Shown one piece after another: positions 9,258 to 18,885 of a stretch of 64,000 nucleotides of DNA (position 1 is its first letter; every line of letters begins with the position of its first letter). The notes beneath the pieces are model-generated. The model worked only from the letters and a program-made list of their open reading frames with translations. It was not told the origin of the DNA and made no database searches. Origin of the DNA: Nitrospira sp. (GTDB lineage: Bacteria > Nitrospirota > Nitrospiria > Nitrospirales > Nitrospiraceae); assembly GCA_016788885.1 (NCBI GenBank), contig JAEURX010000010.1:62001-126000 (forward strand), written 5' to 3'. The position numbers were made by a program, and so were the translations under genes.

Positions 9258-11335
9258 ATTCAGAAGCAGACAAACTGTATCAGCTTCTTCCCGCGATCTA
9301 CCGCATTCGTGATGCGGAGCAGAACGGCGCGCTGCGTGCCTTGTGCGAGGTGTTGGCCGAAGATATCGCCGCGCTTCGGGAGAATCTCGATCAGCTCTAC
9401 GACGATCAGTTCATAGAGACCTGCGCCGACTGGGTGGCGCCATACATCGGAGACTTGATCGGCTATCGAACCTTATACGCCGTTACCGATCGCACCCGCA
9501 GTGCCAGGGCGGAGGTGGCCAATACCATTGCCTACCGTCGCCGGAAAGGAACCGCGACCGTCCTGGAACAACTGGCCAGGGATGTCACCGGCTGGAATGC
9601 GCGGGCGGTGGAATTTTTTCAGTGGCTCGAAACCAGTCAATATATGAACCACCTGCGCCCGACCAATCTCGCGTCCGTGGACCTGCGGAATTGGGAAGCC
9701 TTGGAGCGGCGGGACACGGCCTTCAATGCGATCGCGCATTCCGTCGACATGCGGCGTATTGAGACACAGCAGGGACGCTACAATATTCCCAACGTCGGCC
9801 TGTTCCTCTGGCGCTTGGATGCGTTTGCGGTGCGCCGCTCGCCCGCCTTCCGCGTCGACGACGAACGGTTTCTGTTCAGTCCCTTGGGGAACAACCAGCC
9901 GCTCTTTACCCGACCACAGTCGGAGACGGACATCACGCACCTGGCCGAACCGTTGAACGTGCCGGAGCCGATCAGCCGCAGGGTGTTGGACACGTATCTT
10001 GCTCAATACTACGGCCCGCAATTGAGCCTGTTCCTCGAGGCGGACAATCTGGATACGAGCCTCGGGAAGGTGCAGGTCTGCAATCTGGCGGATAACGGTG
10101 CCACCTGGGCGCATCTTCCGGTGAGCAAGGTCTCGGTCGATCCGGTGCTGGGGAGAATCGCCGTTCCGCCTGGTACTCCGCCGGTCAATCTGCGCGTGAC
10201 GTATCACTATGGGTTCAGCATGCCGACCGGCGGGGGATCGTACGAGCGAGGGAAAACCTTTGCGCTTGGCGGCGGCTTTGCGACGGTGACCCAGGGCCAG
10301 AGCCTGCAAGCCGCACTGACGGCAGCCCAGGCCGGCGGCATTGTGCAGATTGCCGACAGCGGGCGTTATGCAGAAACGTTGAGCGTGAACCTTCCTGCAG
10401 CCGCGAAGGTAGAAGTGCGCGCCGCCAACGAACATCGCCCGACGCTGGAACTCAACGGCGACTGGACGATCACCTTGGCGCCGGAGACGGAACTGACCTT
10501 GAACGGCCTGCTCATCACCGGCGGGCGGCTGCGCGTCGTTGCGGCGGGTGCCGTCGGCACTCGTATCCTGCGACTGCGCCACTGCACGCTGGTGCCGGGG
10601 CTGAGTCTGACCAGAGAGGGCGAGCCGGTGTCGCCGTCCGTGCCGTCGTTGGTGATCGAACGGGAGGGGGCCACCATCGAGATCGATCACTGCCTGCTGG
10701 GCGGCATCCGCGCGGTGGATAATACCGAAGTCTCAATGACCAATACACTCGTTGATGCGGCCTCGCCGACCGGCGTGGCCTATGCAGCTCTCGACGGCCA
10801 GGGCCCCGGCGGGGTGCTGAGCATCGTGAATTGCACGGTGATAGGCAAGGCGCATACGAAACGATTGGATCTCGCGTCGAATACGATCTTCGCGGCCGCC
10901 CTCGCCCCTGGCGACAGCTGGAGTCATCCTGTCTGGTCGGAGCAAAACCAGCAAGGCTGTTGCCGGTTTTCTTTCGTGCCGCTCAATTCGATTGTCCCCC
11001 GCCGGTACCGCTGCCAACCGGATTTGGCCGTGGAGGCGGCCCTGTTGGAAGCCGACCAGCCGAAGGGCAGCCTCACCGCTCCGCAAACAGAGGCTATCAC
11101 GCTGGCGACGCAGGCGCGTGTCCGGCCGGCCTTCACCGCTCGCCGCTATGGGCAGGCCGTTTATGGGCAATTGGCAGGACATTGTCCGGAGGAAATCCTT
11201 CGTGGGGCGGACGATGAATCTGAAATGGGAGTGTTCCACGACGTCTTCGCTCCGCATCGGGCAGACAATCTGCACATTCGATTGCAGGAGTATCTGAGGT
11301 TCGGGCTGGAGGCAGGCATCTTCTATTCGACGTAA
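9254..11335 (+). CDS. Tail protein I-like baseplate protein with β-helix extension
   Basis: A 693-residue protein. Residues 1-200 resemble phage tail protein I (gpI): YQLLPAIYRIRDAEQNGALRA, CADWVAPYIGDLIGYR and the following helical region are typical of the version found in eCIS baseplates. Residues about 335-560 form short repeating strands (AAQAGGIVQIADSGRYAET, TEVEV-like and TLNGLLITGGRLRV) that look like a right-handed parallel β-helix. The C-terminal 100 residues end in DDESEMGVFHDVFAPHRADN, an Asp-rich block seen at the end of many such proteins. Likely the outermost wedge or fibre-docking component. Overlaps the previous gene by four bases. Confidence 0.75.
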   Translation: MNSEADKLYQLLPAIYRIRDAEQNGALRALCEVLAEDIAALRENLDQLYDDQFIETCADWVAPYIGDLIGYRTLYAVTDRTRSARAEVANTIAYRRRKGTATVLEQLARDVTGWNARAVEFFQWLETSQYMNHLRPTNLASVDLRNWEALERRDTAFNAIAHSVDMRRIETQQGRYNIPNVGLFLWRLDAFAVRRSPAFRVDDERFLFSPLGNNQPLFTRPQSETDITHLAEPLNVPEPISRRVLDTYLAQYYGPQLSLFLEADNLDTSLGKVQVCNLADNGATWAHLPVSKVSVDPVLGRIAVPPGTPPVNLRVTYHYGFSMPTGGGSYERGKTFALGGGFATVTQGQSLQAALTAAQAGGIVQIADSGRYAETLSVNLPAAAKVEVRAANEHRPTLELNGDWTITLAPETELTLNGLLITGGRLRVVAAGAVGTRILRLRHCTLVPGLSLTREGEPVSPSVPSLVIEREGATIEIDHCLLGGIRAVDNTEVSMTNTLVDAASPTGVAYAALDGQGPGGVLSIVNCTVIGKAHTKRLDLASNTIFAAALAPGDSWSHPVWSEQNQQGCCRFSFVPLNSIVPRRYRCQPDLAVEAALLEADQPKGSLTAPQTEAITLATQARVRPAFTARRYGQAVYGQLAGHCPEEILRGADDESEMGVFHDVFAPHRADNLHIRLQEYLRFGLEAGIFYST

Positions 11336-11387
11336 CCTCCGGTCATGACTATGGAAGTGAAACGAACGATCTAGCAGGAGAGCGCAC

Positions 11388-14300
11388 ATGAGTGGCGATT
11401 ACAGCCGTAAACGATTCAACCCCGAAAAGCTGTACCAGGGAGTGCTTCGGCAGCAGGGGCGCGTGGACCTCGATGCCGACTGGAATGAGTATGTGGATCT
11501 GCAGGATCGTCGCTGGCGCGCGGAGACCATCGATGTGGTGGGACGCTGCGGCGTGCCGGATGAGACGCCGGACGGATTCAAGATCGAAGTCAACGGCGGA
11601 GAATTGACCGTCGGACAGGGGCGGATGTATGTCGACGGATACCTGGCCGAGAACCATGGGACTGCGCCGGTACTCGATGCGACGATCGAAGAACAGTACG
11701 GCACCGCGGCGCTGCCGGTGAAGGATCAGCCCTTTGGAGGGCCGGTGACGATTCCGTCTCAGGTGCGGTCGCTGGTCTACTTAGACGTGTGGCGCCGGGA
11801 AGTCACATATCTGCAGGCGCCGGACCTTATCGAGCCGGCAGTGAACGTGGATACAACCACCAGGAACCAGACCGCCTGGCAGGTCAGGATACTGGGTGGC
11901 ATCCCGGCGGAGGTCAATTGTGAGACGCCCTTGGAGGATGTTCCCGGTTGGCCGGCGAGAAATCGCCCCTCGTCCGCGCGACTGACGACCACCACGGTGG
12001 CCGTCACCACGGAGCCAGACCCTTGTCTCGTGCCGCCGACGGGCGGGTACCGCGGCCTGGAGAACCACCTGTATCGCGTCGAAGTGCACAGTGCGACGAA
12101 CACGACGGCCAAGGTGAAATGGTCGCGTGAGAATGCGCATGTTGCGACCGCCCTGGTCGAAATCATGGCCGGCCGGACAACCGTGCGCGTGGAAAGCCTG
12201 GGGCGCGACAATGTGCTGCGGTTCAAGACCGGAGACTGGGTGGAATTGACCAGTGATGCGCGCGAGTTCGCCGGCTTGCCTGGTGAGATGCGCAAAGTGA
12301 CGGTCGATGACACCAACAAGACATTGACGTTCACCCCGGCCTTGCCGATCGCCGATTTCCCCCAGGGAGTGGCCGATGCGACGAAACATCTGCGCGTGAT
12401 CCGGTGGGATCAAACCGGGATAGTGCGCAAACCCGACGGATCGCAATTGGTCAACCTGGACCTCACCACCGACGGGTTGATCGAATTGTCTGCAGCCAAT
12501 CCCAGTTTCCTGTTGGAGCATGGGGTGCAAGCGACTCTGACGGTCCAGGCAGGGGGGACAGCACAGAGCGGCGATTACTGGTGTTTCGCGGCCAGGACCG
12601 CGGATGCCGATATCGAACGTCTCGATCTGGCGCCTCCGCTCGGGCTGTATCACCATTATTGTCATCTCGCGATCATCGAAGCCGACGGAGACATTCACGA
12701 TTGCCGGACCGTGTTCCCTCCGCTCACGGAGCTCACACCCGGCTGTTGCACGGTGGTGGTGCGGCCCGGTGAGGATATTCAGGCCGCCCTCGATTCCCTT
12801 CCGGAAGCGGGCGGATGCGTCTGTCTCAAAGTCGGCGAGCACGAAATTGAGGCGCCGATCCGGATCGAACAATCCAACGTGTCCTTGCACGGGGAAACCG
12901 TGGGGGCGCGAGTCGTGCGCAAGAACGGCACGGAGCTTCTGCACATCGGGCATCCCGACGGGTTGCTGTTGGAGCATGTCACCGTGTCGGGGGTGTCCTT
13001 CAAATTGGCGACCAAACCCCAGCAAGGACAAGGGCTGCAAGGGATGGTCACGGTGGACCGTTGCCGCGAGACCACAATCGAGCGCTGCGTCCTGCACGCG
13101 CAGACATTGAACCAGGTGGCCGGTCTCGTCATCAGCCGCAGCACCGATGTGCAGGTCATGCACTGCGTGATCGACAACGTGCAGTACGGAATCTGGACAC
13201 TCGCCGACACGACCGGCCTCGTCGTGGTCGGCAACAGTTTCGATGCCGCGAACAAGCGCCAGAGCGACGGGGGTCTGGTGGCGCTGCTGTTACAGGACCT
13301 GTCGTTCCCGGCGCGCATTGAAGACAATCGTATCCTGGGTTTCGTGTTCGGTATTGTGCTGAACAACGGTCTTTTGACCGGCGCGCCTTTTTCGCTGGCC
13401 GCAGGATCGACCATTACCGGGAACTACATCGTGCGATTGGGTGTTGCATTAGAGAATGCCACCATCAAGGCCTTCGGGATCGATGTGGCCGCCGATGGCT
13501 GTGTCATCAGCGACAATATTCTTCTCTACAATTCTCCCGAGTACGGTGGCATCTCGGTGAGCGGCCGGAACGCAGTCGTGGAACGCAATCAACTCCGTTC
13601 GATGCTGAAAGAAGCCGGAACAGTCCGCCCCATCGCGCTGCTATTGGCCAAACTTGGCGCGAACGGCAGTCTCGGATCAATCGGGGGGAGGCTGTCGGGC
13701 AATCTTCTCCTCGGGGTCCAGGATGGGATTGTGGTGATCGGCAATGAAGGGGCCGAGCTGCTCGATAATCGAGTGGAGAGTGAAACGCAGGAAGTGGGAT
13801 TCGGGATTCTGTTGGTCGCGTCCAGTCGCGCGCGTCTGCAGGGGAATCGTCTCACCAATACGACCTGGCCCATCGCGACCAGTGGTGGCACGGCCAATGT
13901 GCTGGTCGACAACAGTCTAATGCGAGGGGGCGGAGGCATCACGGCCGTCTTTCATACCTCCTTCACGTGCAGCCAGAATCGCGTGGAGGACATGCGGCAT
14001 TGGGGCATTCTGAGTCTGGTCGGGTTTGCCAAGTGTGCCCTGACCGAGAACCGGGTGTTGAACTGCGGTTACCAACAGGCGCCGTCGATCGGCATCGGCG
14101 CTTCTCAGCAGCTTGGCGAATTGTGTGTGGAATCCTGTGAGGTGATGAATACGGGCGTGTCGCCCGACAACGCGACGATCAGCGCGCTCTCGTGGGGTGT
14201 CATCGCGGATTTGATTTTGGAGGCGCGCGTGCAGAGCAATTTGATCACCTACGCCAACGCTGCCTTGTTGGATGCCAATCTGGAGCACCGCGCGCTGTGG

Positions 14301-14705
14301 ATGCGCGGCTGGTTGGAGCAGGCGATCACGTTGGGCTCGGGCCAGCTTGTCTTTGGATTCAGCGCGCAGATTCTCGACAACAAATTCCTGGGGCCAGGCC
14401 GGACGGCCTTAGTCGAGGTCGCCCAACAGAATGTGAGCGACAATCTGTTTCGCCGCTTCGAACGGCTCTTCTTCAGCAATAATTTTTGTTGGCATTTCAG
14501 CGTGGCCGCTCAAGGAACGGCTACGGTGTCGCTCTCGGCCAGGAGCGCGATTGTGATGGGCAACCACATCAAGACGAATGTGCCGATCCCGTCCGTGGAT
14601 TTCCATGGCATGAAGGAGGCCGTCTATATGGGGAATCTGGCTCAGGCCAATCCCGTGAATTTCGGCGGCCTTCCGTCGCCGATCTCCGGCTTCAATCGAC
14701 CATAG
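11388..14705 (+). CDS. DUF6519-type protein with long right-handed β-helix; candidate fibre or decoration protein
   Basis: A 1105-residue protein starting at an ATG with GGAG upstream. Residues 1-440 match, by pattern, the DUF6519 domain: SGDYSRKRFNPEKLYQGVLR, QQGRVDLDADWNEYVD and a RRWRAETIDVVG block. From about residue 460 (VVVRPGEDIQAALDSLPEAGG) to the end the protein consists of short strand repeats with NRI/NXL turns (EDNRILGF, SDNILLYN, ERNQLRS, LQGNRLT), i.e. a pectate-lyase-like parallel β-helix of roughly 25 coils. No lyase catalytic signature is evident. In eCIS loci such proteins are candidates for cell-surface recognition or particle decoration; that role is inference. It is in line with the baseplate operon, 52 bases after the gpI-like gene. 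Confidence 0.65.
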   Translation: MSGDYSRKRFNPEKLYQGVLRQQGRVDLDADWNEYVDLQDRRWRAETIDVVGRCGVPDETPDGFKIEVNGGELTVGQGRMYVDGYLAENHGTAPVLDATIEEQYGTAALPVKDQPFGGPVTIPSQVRSLVYLDVWRREVTYLQAPDLIEPAVNVDTTTRNQTAWQVRILGGIPAEVNCETPLEDVPGWPARNRPSSARLTTTTVAVTTEPDPCLVPPTGGYRGLENHLYRVEVHSATNTTAKVKWSRENAHVATALVEIMAGRTTVRVESLGRDNVLRFKTGDWVELTSDAREFAGLPGEMRKVTVDDTNKTLTFTPALPIADFPQGVADATKHLRVIRWDQTGIVRKPDGSQLVNLDLTTDGLIELSAANPSFLLEHGVQATLTVQAGGTAQSGDYWCFAARTADADIERLDLAPPLGLYHHYCHLAIIEADGDIHDCRTVFPPLTELTPGCCTVVVRPGEDIQAALDSLPEAGGCVCLKVGEHEIEAPIRIEQSNVSLHGETVGARVVRKNGTELLHIGHPDGLLLEHVTVSGVSFKLATKPQQGQGLQGMVTVDRCRETTIERCVLHAQTLNQVAGLVISRSTDVQVMHCVIDNVQYGIWTLADTTGLVVVGNSFDAANKRQSDGGLVALLLQDLSFPARIEDNRILGFVFGIVLNNGLLTGAPFSLAAGSTITGNYIVRLGVALENATIKAFGIDVAADGCVISDNILLYNSPEYGGISVSGRNAVVERNQLRSMLKEAGTVRPIALLLAKLGANGSLGSIGGRLSGNLLLGVQDGIVVIGNEGAELLDNRVESETQEVGFGILLVASSRARLQGNRLTNTTWPIATSGGTANVLVDNSLMRGGGGITAVFHTSFTCSQNRVEDMRHWGILSLVGFAKCALTENRVLNCGYQQAPSIGIGASQQLGELCVESCEVMNTGVSPDNATISALSWGVIADLILEARVQSNLITYANAALLDANLEHRALWMRGWLEQAITLGSGQLVFGFSAQILDNKFLGPGRTALVEVAQQNVSDNLFRRFERLFFSNNFCWHFSVAAQGTATVSLSARSAIVMGNHIKTNVPIPSVDFHGMKEAVYMGNLAQANPVNFGGLPSPISGFNRP

Positions 14706-14734
14706 GTCTGGCAGGCAGCTAAAGGAGAATACAG

Positions 14735-15061
14735 ATGGCAACCTTGAATCAGATGGTAGCAGAACAGGCGAAGGTGATCGGCGAGGCCAGGGCGTCCCTG
14801 GAGGCGGCATTCAAGAAACCACCGACCCAGGTCGCCACGATTGCGGCAAGGGAGGCGACGGTGGCCGAGTTAAAGACGCGGGTCGCCAATCTCGCCGAGG
14901 CCAAAGCCACCTTCACCCGGCAGATCGATCAACAGTCGACGGGATATCAGGCAGAGATCACGGCGTTGGAAAAAGCGATTGAAGAAGACAAGAAACGGTT
15001 CGGCGATCAACCGACGCCGACGCCTCCTCGCCCGATTCGGGGAAAGGGGCGGGGGAAATAA
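14735..15061 (+). CDS. Small coiled-coil protein of the eCIS locus, unknown function
   Basis: A 108-residue protein with a good ribosome site (AAAGGAG at 14720-14726). Residues 1-92 are almost entirely Ala/Glu/Lys/Leu-rich helix with heptad-like spacing (VAELKTRVANLAEAKATFTR), so a coiled coil or helical hairpin is likely. The tail is Pro- and Arg/Lys-rich (PTPTPPRPIRGKGRGK). I recognise no family. Its position between the fibre-like protein and the DUF4157 payload genes suggests a structural, chaperone or loading role, but nothing in the sequence proves that. Confidence 0.6.
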   Translation: MATLNQMVAEQAKVIGEARASLEAAFKKPPTQVATIAAREATVAELKTRVANLAEAKATFTRQIDQQSTGYQAEITALEKAIEEDKKRFGDQPTPTPPRPIRGKGRGK

Positions 15062-15091
15062 CGGCTGCGGCTGCCTTGGTATGAGACGTCG

Positions 15092-17632
15092 ATGGAGCGG
15101 GTCGAACAGGCCAGAACAACGTCCGTGCAGAAGCCAGGCACGCCGACACTGCGCCGGAACGCATCGCTGTCCGGGCCTGCCGGCGACAAATCTTCATCAG
15201 GCGAGTCGGCAGACTCGATAGAATCGCTTTCCATTTCCTCTCAATTCTTCCACCACCCGAACCGGTTCACGATCTTTCCGCAAGGACCGGCTTCGACCGA
15301 AGCCGCGGTGAGTGCGCCAGGTCCGATTCCATACCGGGCCGGCATGGAGCGGGCGTTTGCGGCTGATTTGTCAAGCGTACGGGCCTATTGCGGCGCCTCC
15401 GCTCTCCTGGCAGACAGCGGTGCCCGTGCCGCCGCTTGGCCGGAAACGATCGCCTTTGCGTCTGCCAACCCCGCTCCACCTGTGGTGGCGCATGAAGTCG
15501 CGCACATCCTGCAGTATCGCCGGACTGCGTCTCCGTCGATCGGCCGTGGTCGAGAGACAAGCCACCGCGATGCGGCGGAGCAAGAGGCCGGTCGCGCTGC
15601 GGCAAACTTCAAGGCCGGTGCGCCCATTCGCCTATTCGCCAGTCCGGTCGTGGCGCCGATGTTCTACACCGATGAGGAAGACCTCGATTCAGAGGAATTT
15701 CTTGCGGAACGCCCGCCACAGTTTGTGGATCAGGAGGTGGGAACCTGGGGCAATACGTGGCCGGCAAGTTTAGTCGCGCGCGAACGATTGCCTGTGAGCG
15801 TGCCCGCCACCCAGCGCAGTCATGCCATCGTGGAAGCTATTGCCCGGAAGGAGCCGATCGTGATTCTGCATGAATACGATCGACTCTGGCTCTATCGGCT
15901 GGAATGGGAAGGGCTTTCCAGCCGCTATTCTCGCTTCACCAACGCGGAAACGATCTTCCACGAAGGGACTGCGGAACGGGGAGATTACTCGGTGTCCAAT
16001 GTTCAGGGGCGACCGGAAGTCGAGGCCTTCGTGACGGAGGATGGCGGTGTCCTGTCACCACCGGGCGCCGGCAAGTTGTTTGCCCACACCGGCGGAGAGT
16101 TCGAAGATCCGCTGGTGTCGACGTTTCAAAATGCGTCGGCCTTCCTCGGCGGAATGTACAAGGGGTTGGAGGCCGCCGATTTCGAGGCCTTGTCGGCAAA
16201 ACTGCGTCGCATGGCGGCGCTCAATACGATCTTTCCGACCCCGTTTGCGATCGGCGCTGTTCGCGGCCTGGCCGACCAAATGCTCGGCTATGTGCAGTTG
16301 TTGAACCCCCGGCAGTGGGCAGCTCTCGAAGCGGCCGCGCGTGAAACAATCTTGATGCTGAACGATCCGGACGGGGAGGACCTGGCTACTACACTGGGGA
16401 AAGAGTTCGGACGAACCCAGGCGGCCACGGTGAACACCTTAGTCCAGCAGAGCCTGCCGGTTTTCGCTTACGAAGTCGGGAAGTTGATCGGCCCGACGAT
16501 CATCGAACTCCTGCTCGCTCTGGTCGGCATTGAAATCGGCCCGGTGGCCATGCTCCAAAAATCACTGGCCGCCATGAAGCAGGTGCCTCGAGTCGCAGGT
16601 CTTGTCCGCGACGTGGCCCTGGTCCTGCCTGATCTTCCCATTGGTCCCTCGATGTCGTCGAAACTCATTCCAGATGAGGCACCGGTCGGCCAGGCTCTCA
16701 CTGAGGCGCTTTCCCCGGAGGGCCTGCCGGTGCCAAGGCCGGTCCCGCGCGGGCTTCCCGATCTGTCATCGGAAGAACTGGCGTTTTTGGCCAAGACCGG
16801 CAATCCGACGGAGTTTCCCTCAGGCTTACCGCAAGAGCTGGCCGATCAGGAACTGGCAATCGTAAAACGTTCCCGGAAGGAGGCCATCAGCGGGGGCGAT
16901 GGAACCTATGTCAACGAGGTGGATCTCGGGAACGGACACCGGTGGAGAGAGCAGCCCAATGGAACCTGGTGCCGGTTCTCAAATCGCCCCGCCAATTGCA
17001 CCGTGCTGATCCAAGAGCTCGGCCACCAGGCGCCGGGGACCGTGGTGGCGTTTGCGGCCAGGAAGAGCAGCCTGCGAGACCTGTATTTCAGCTGGGCGGA
17101 AAACAGGGCGGGCGCCAAGGTTGAGGTGGCCTTGCTCCGGAGCAGAGGAACACCGGACTATCCGGAAGGGACGTATGTGGTGGTTGTCGGCGGCGCAGAT
17201 GAGTTCGTCTATCCGGGGGACAAGAGCGAGCAATGGATCATGATCGCCCACAGTCATCCTGGTGCATCGGTACAGCCCGGTTATGCGAATCCTTCGGGCG
17301 TCGACATGCGGTTGAGCTTGCGCGGAACATTCGGCCAGACGAAGGGGCGTATCCAAAAATGGATCCATTCCCAGGCGCCGGACGGCACGTGGCGCGAGGT
17401 GGAATATGGATTAGATCTGGATCGTGAACAATACTACGTGCAACCCACCGGCGGAGCGCCGATCTTCTTCGATGAGCTCACTCCTGAAAACCTGCCGCGA
17501 GATGCCGCCCTCAGGTATTGGGAGCTGGAGAAGAGCGGGATGGAACGCGCGCGGATCGATTTGATGATCGAACAGAACGGCATCGAGTATTATCTCGGCT
17601 GGTATGCGCGGCAATTCCGATTTGAGCAGTAG
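15092..17632 (+). CDS. DUF4157 eCIS payload with C-terminal JAB/JAMM-like domain
   Basis: An 846-residue multi-domain protein. Residues about 80-160 are a DUF4157 domain with the metalloprotease-like motif HEVAHILQ (H134, E135, H138). Residues 470-500 form a strongly hydrophobic stretch (PTIIELLLALVGIEIGPVAM) like the pre-toxin regions of polymorphic toxins. The C-terminal part contains a HSHP motif (H720, H722) followed by PSGVD (S735, D738), the layout of JAB/JAMM metalloproteases although the His-to-Ser gap (12 residues) is longer than the usual 6-7. DUF4157 is known as a cargo or loading-associated domain in eCIS loci. The likely reading is an injected effector; enzymatic activity is inference. 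No strong ribosome site precedes the ATG at 15092. Confidence 0.7.
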   Translation: MERVEQARTTSVQKPGTPTLRRNASLSGPAGDKSSSGESADSIESLSISSQFFHHPNRFTIFPQGPASTEAAVSAPGPIPYRAGMERAFAADLSSVRAYCGASALLADSGARAAAWPETIAFASANPAPPVVAHEVAHILQYRRTASPSIGRGRETSHRDAAEQEAGRAAANFKAGAPIRLFASPVVAPMFYTDEEDLDSEEFLAERPPQFVDQEVGTWGNTWPASLVARERLPVSVPATQRSHAIVEAIARKEPIVILHEYDRLWLYRLEWEGLSSRYSRFTNAETIFHEGTAERGDYSVSNVQGRPEVEAFVTEDGGVLSPPGAGKLFAHTGGEFEDPLVSTFQNASAFLGGMYKGLEAADFEALSAKLRRMAALNTIFPTPFAIGAVRGLADQMLGYVQLLNPRQWAALEAAARETILMLNDPDGEDLATTLGKEFGRTQAATVNTLVQQSLPVFAYEVGKLIGPTIIELLLALVGIEIGPVAMLQKSLAAMKQVPRVAGLVRDVALVLPDLPIGPSMSSKLIPDEAPVGQALTEALSPEGLPVPRPVPRGLPDLSSEELAFLAKTGNPTEFPSGLPQELADQELAIVKRSRKEAISGGDGTYVNEVDLGNGHRWREQPNGTWCRFSNRPANCTVLIQELGHQAPGTVVAFAARKSSLRDLYFSWAENRAGAKVEVALLRSRGTPDYPEGTYVVVVGGADEFVYPGDKSEQWIMIAHSHPGASVQPGYANPSGVDMRLSLRGTFGQTKGRIQKWIHSQAPDGTWREVEYGLDLDREQYYVQPTGGAPIFFDELTPENLPRDAALRYWELEKSGMERARIDLMIEQNGIEYYLGWYARQFRFEQ

Positions 17633-17679
17633 GGCAGAGTGGCTGGACAGGCCGTGGATGGTGACTTCGGAGGTGTGTG

Positions 17680-18849
17680 ATGACACGAAGGTTGCAGACC
17701 CAATCACGTCCTTCTGCGGGGCGCAATACACAATCCTGCTCCTGCGGCAATACCTGTCAGGATTGTCGCGCCAGACAGAACAGTACATTGCTGCCGCATG
17801 CCTGGACGGGTCCGGTGCCGTCGCTGGTGCCAGAAGTGCTCGCGTCGCCCGGAGCGCCGCTGGAGTCCCGACTCCGCGGGCAGATGGAGTCACGGTTCGG
17901 CCATGATTTCGGAAAGGTGCGTGTGCACCAGGATGGACGGGCTGCAGCCTCAGCCGCGGCAGTTCAGGCGAGGGCCTACACGGTCGGGCACCAGATTGTG
18001 CTGGGATCAGCCGCGGCCGGAATGATGGGCAGCGATACCATGCCGCTGCTGGACCACGAATTGGCGCATGTCGTGCAACAGGACCGGGCCGCGGGTACTT
18101 CGCATTCCGTCGGTGTCTTGCAACGTGCCGGTCTCGATGAGCCGATCGTCCAGGCTCCGTCCGCCTCTGCTTCGAGTGCGCCGGAGAACCAAGCCGCGGG
18201 ATTGCCCGAGCCGGACTGCAACACACGCGTGGCCGATCTGTTCCTGCTCGGCGCCATTTCGTGCCCGCAGCGATCGGAATGTTGCTTTGCCCAAATCCAT
18301 GACCGGAAGAATAGAAACCTCACGGGCATCTTCCGCGCAGACCATCAATTGGAAGGCAGGCCCGACTGCGAGTACGGGGACCAAAAACACCACGATTTCT
18401 GGCTGGCCAATCACTGGCGGATTGTCGAGATCACGACGTCGGCGCTGACGGTGATGAACATGTGCGGGCGCGAGGAAACGTTGGATGTGGAAGGGATCGG
18501 CACGGTCAAGGGAGAGCCGGCTTCGGCTACCGTTCCCGCTCGTGCGCCCTCTTCGGCGTCGCTGCCGCCGCACATTGTGGACCATACCCAAGGCATGTGG
18601 GGCAAGTCGCACAAGATCCACTACGATGATCAATGCAATGCGGTTCATTTCGTTCCCAATGAGCCAGGAAAAGAGACCAAGATGTATCGTTGGGACGCGG
18701 CGCAGCAGAGCTTTGTCAATGAACACGATCCCACCGATACCAAAACACCAGGTCAACTCGAGAAATTCGCGGGGGTGGTGTTGAAGGAGTATGTAGACGG
18801 CGAATGGCAAGGAACCAACTGTGGCGACATGCCGAGGTGGGCGTTGTGA
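17680..18849 (+). CDS. DUF4157 eCIS-associated protein with Cys-rich regions, possible payload
   Basis: A 389-residue protein; ATG at 17680 is preferred to the GTG at 17677 because CGGAGG (17668-17673) lies six bases upstream. The N-terminus has a cysteine cluster (SCSCGNTCQDC, residues 19-29). DUF4157 follows with HELAHVVQQ (H126, E127, H130) and the usual FGHDFGKVRVHQD entry segment. The rest, residues about 175-389, contains eight or more Cys and several His (RSECCFAQIHDRKNRN, DQKHHDFWLANHW) and matches no family I recognise. Second of three DUF4157 genes in a row, so a cargo or accessory protein of the same particle. Confidence 0.65.
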   Translation: MTRRLQTQSRPSAGRNTQSCSCGNTCQDCRARQNSTLLPHAWTGPVPSLVPEVLASPGAPLESRLRGQMESRFGHDFGKVRVHQDGRAAASAAAVQARAYTVGHQIVLGSAAAGMMGSDTMPLLDHELAHVVQQDRAAGTSHSVGVLQRAGLDEPIVQAPSASASSAPENQAAGLPEPDCNTRVADLFLLGAISCPQRSECCFAQIHDRKNRNLTGIFRADHQLEGRPDCEYGDQKHHDFWLANHWRIVEITTSALTVMNMCGREETLDVEGIGTVKGEPASATVPARAPSSASLPPHIVDHTQGMWGKSHKIHYDDQCNAVHFVPNEPGKETKMYRWDAAQQSFVNEHDPTDTKTPGQLEKFAGVVLKEYVDGEWQGTNCGDMPRWAL

Positions 18850-18885
18850 TCTCCGATCGAGGCCAGGTTCGCTGAACGAAGAGGA

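Noticed and set aside
1-15061. Prophage tail region or type VI secretion cluster
   Set aside because: No capsid, terminase, lysis or integrase genes, and none of TssJ/L/M; giant J-like proteins, a gpI-β-helix protein and DUF4157 genes are eCIS features.
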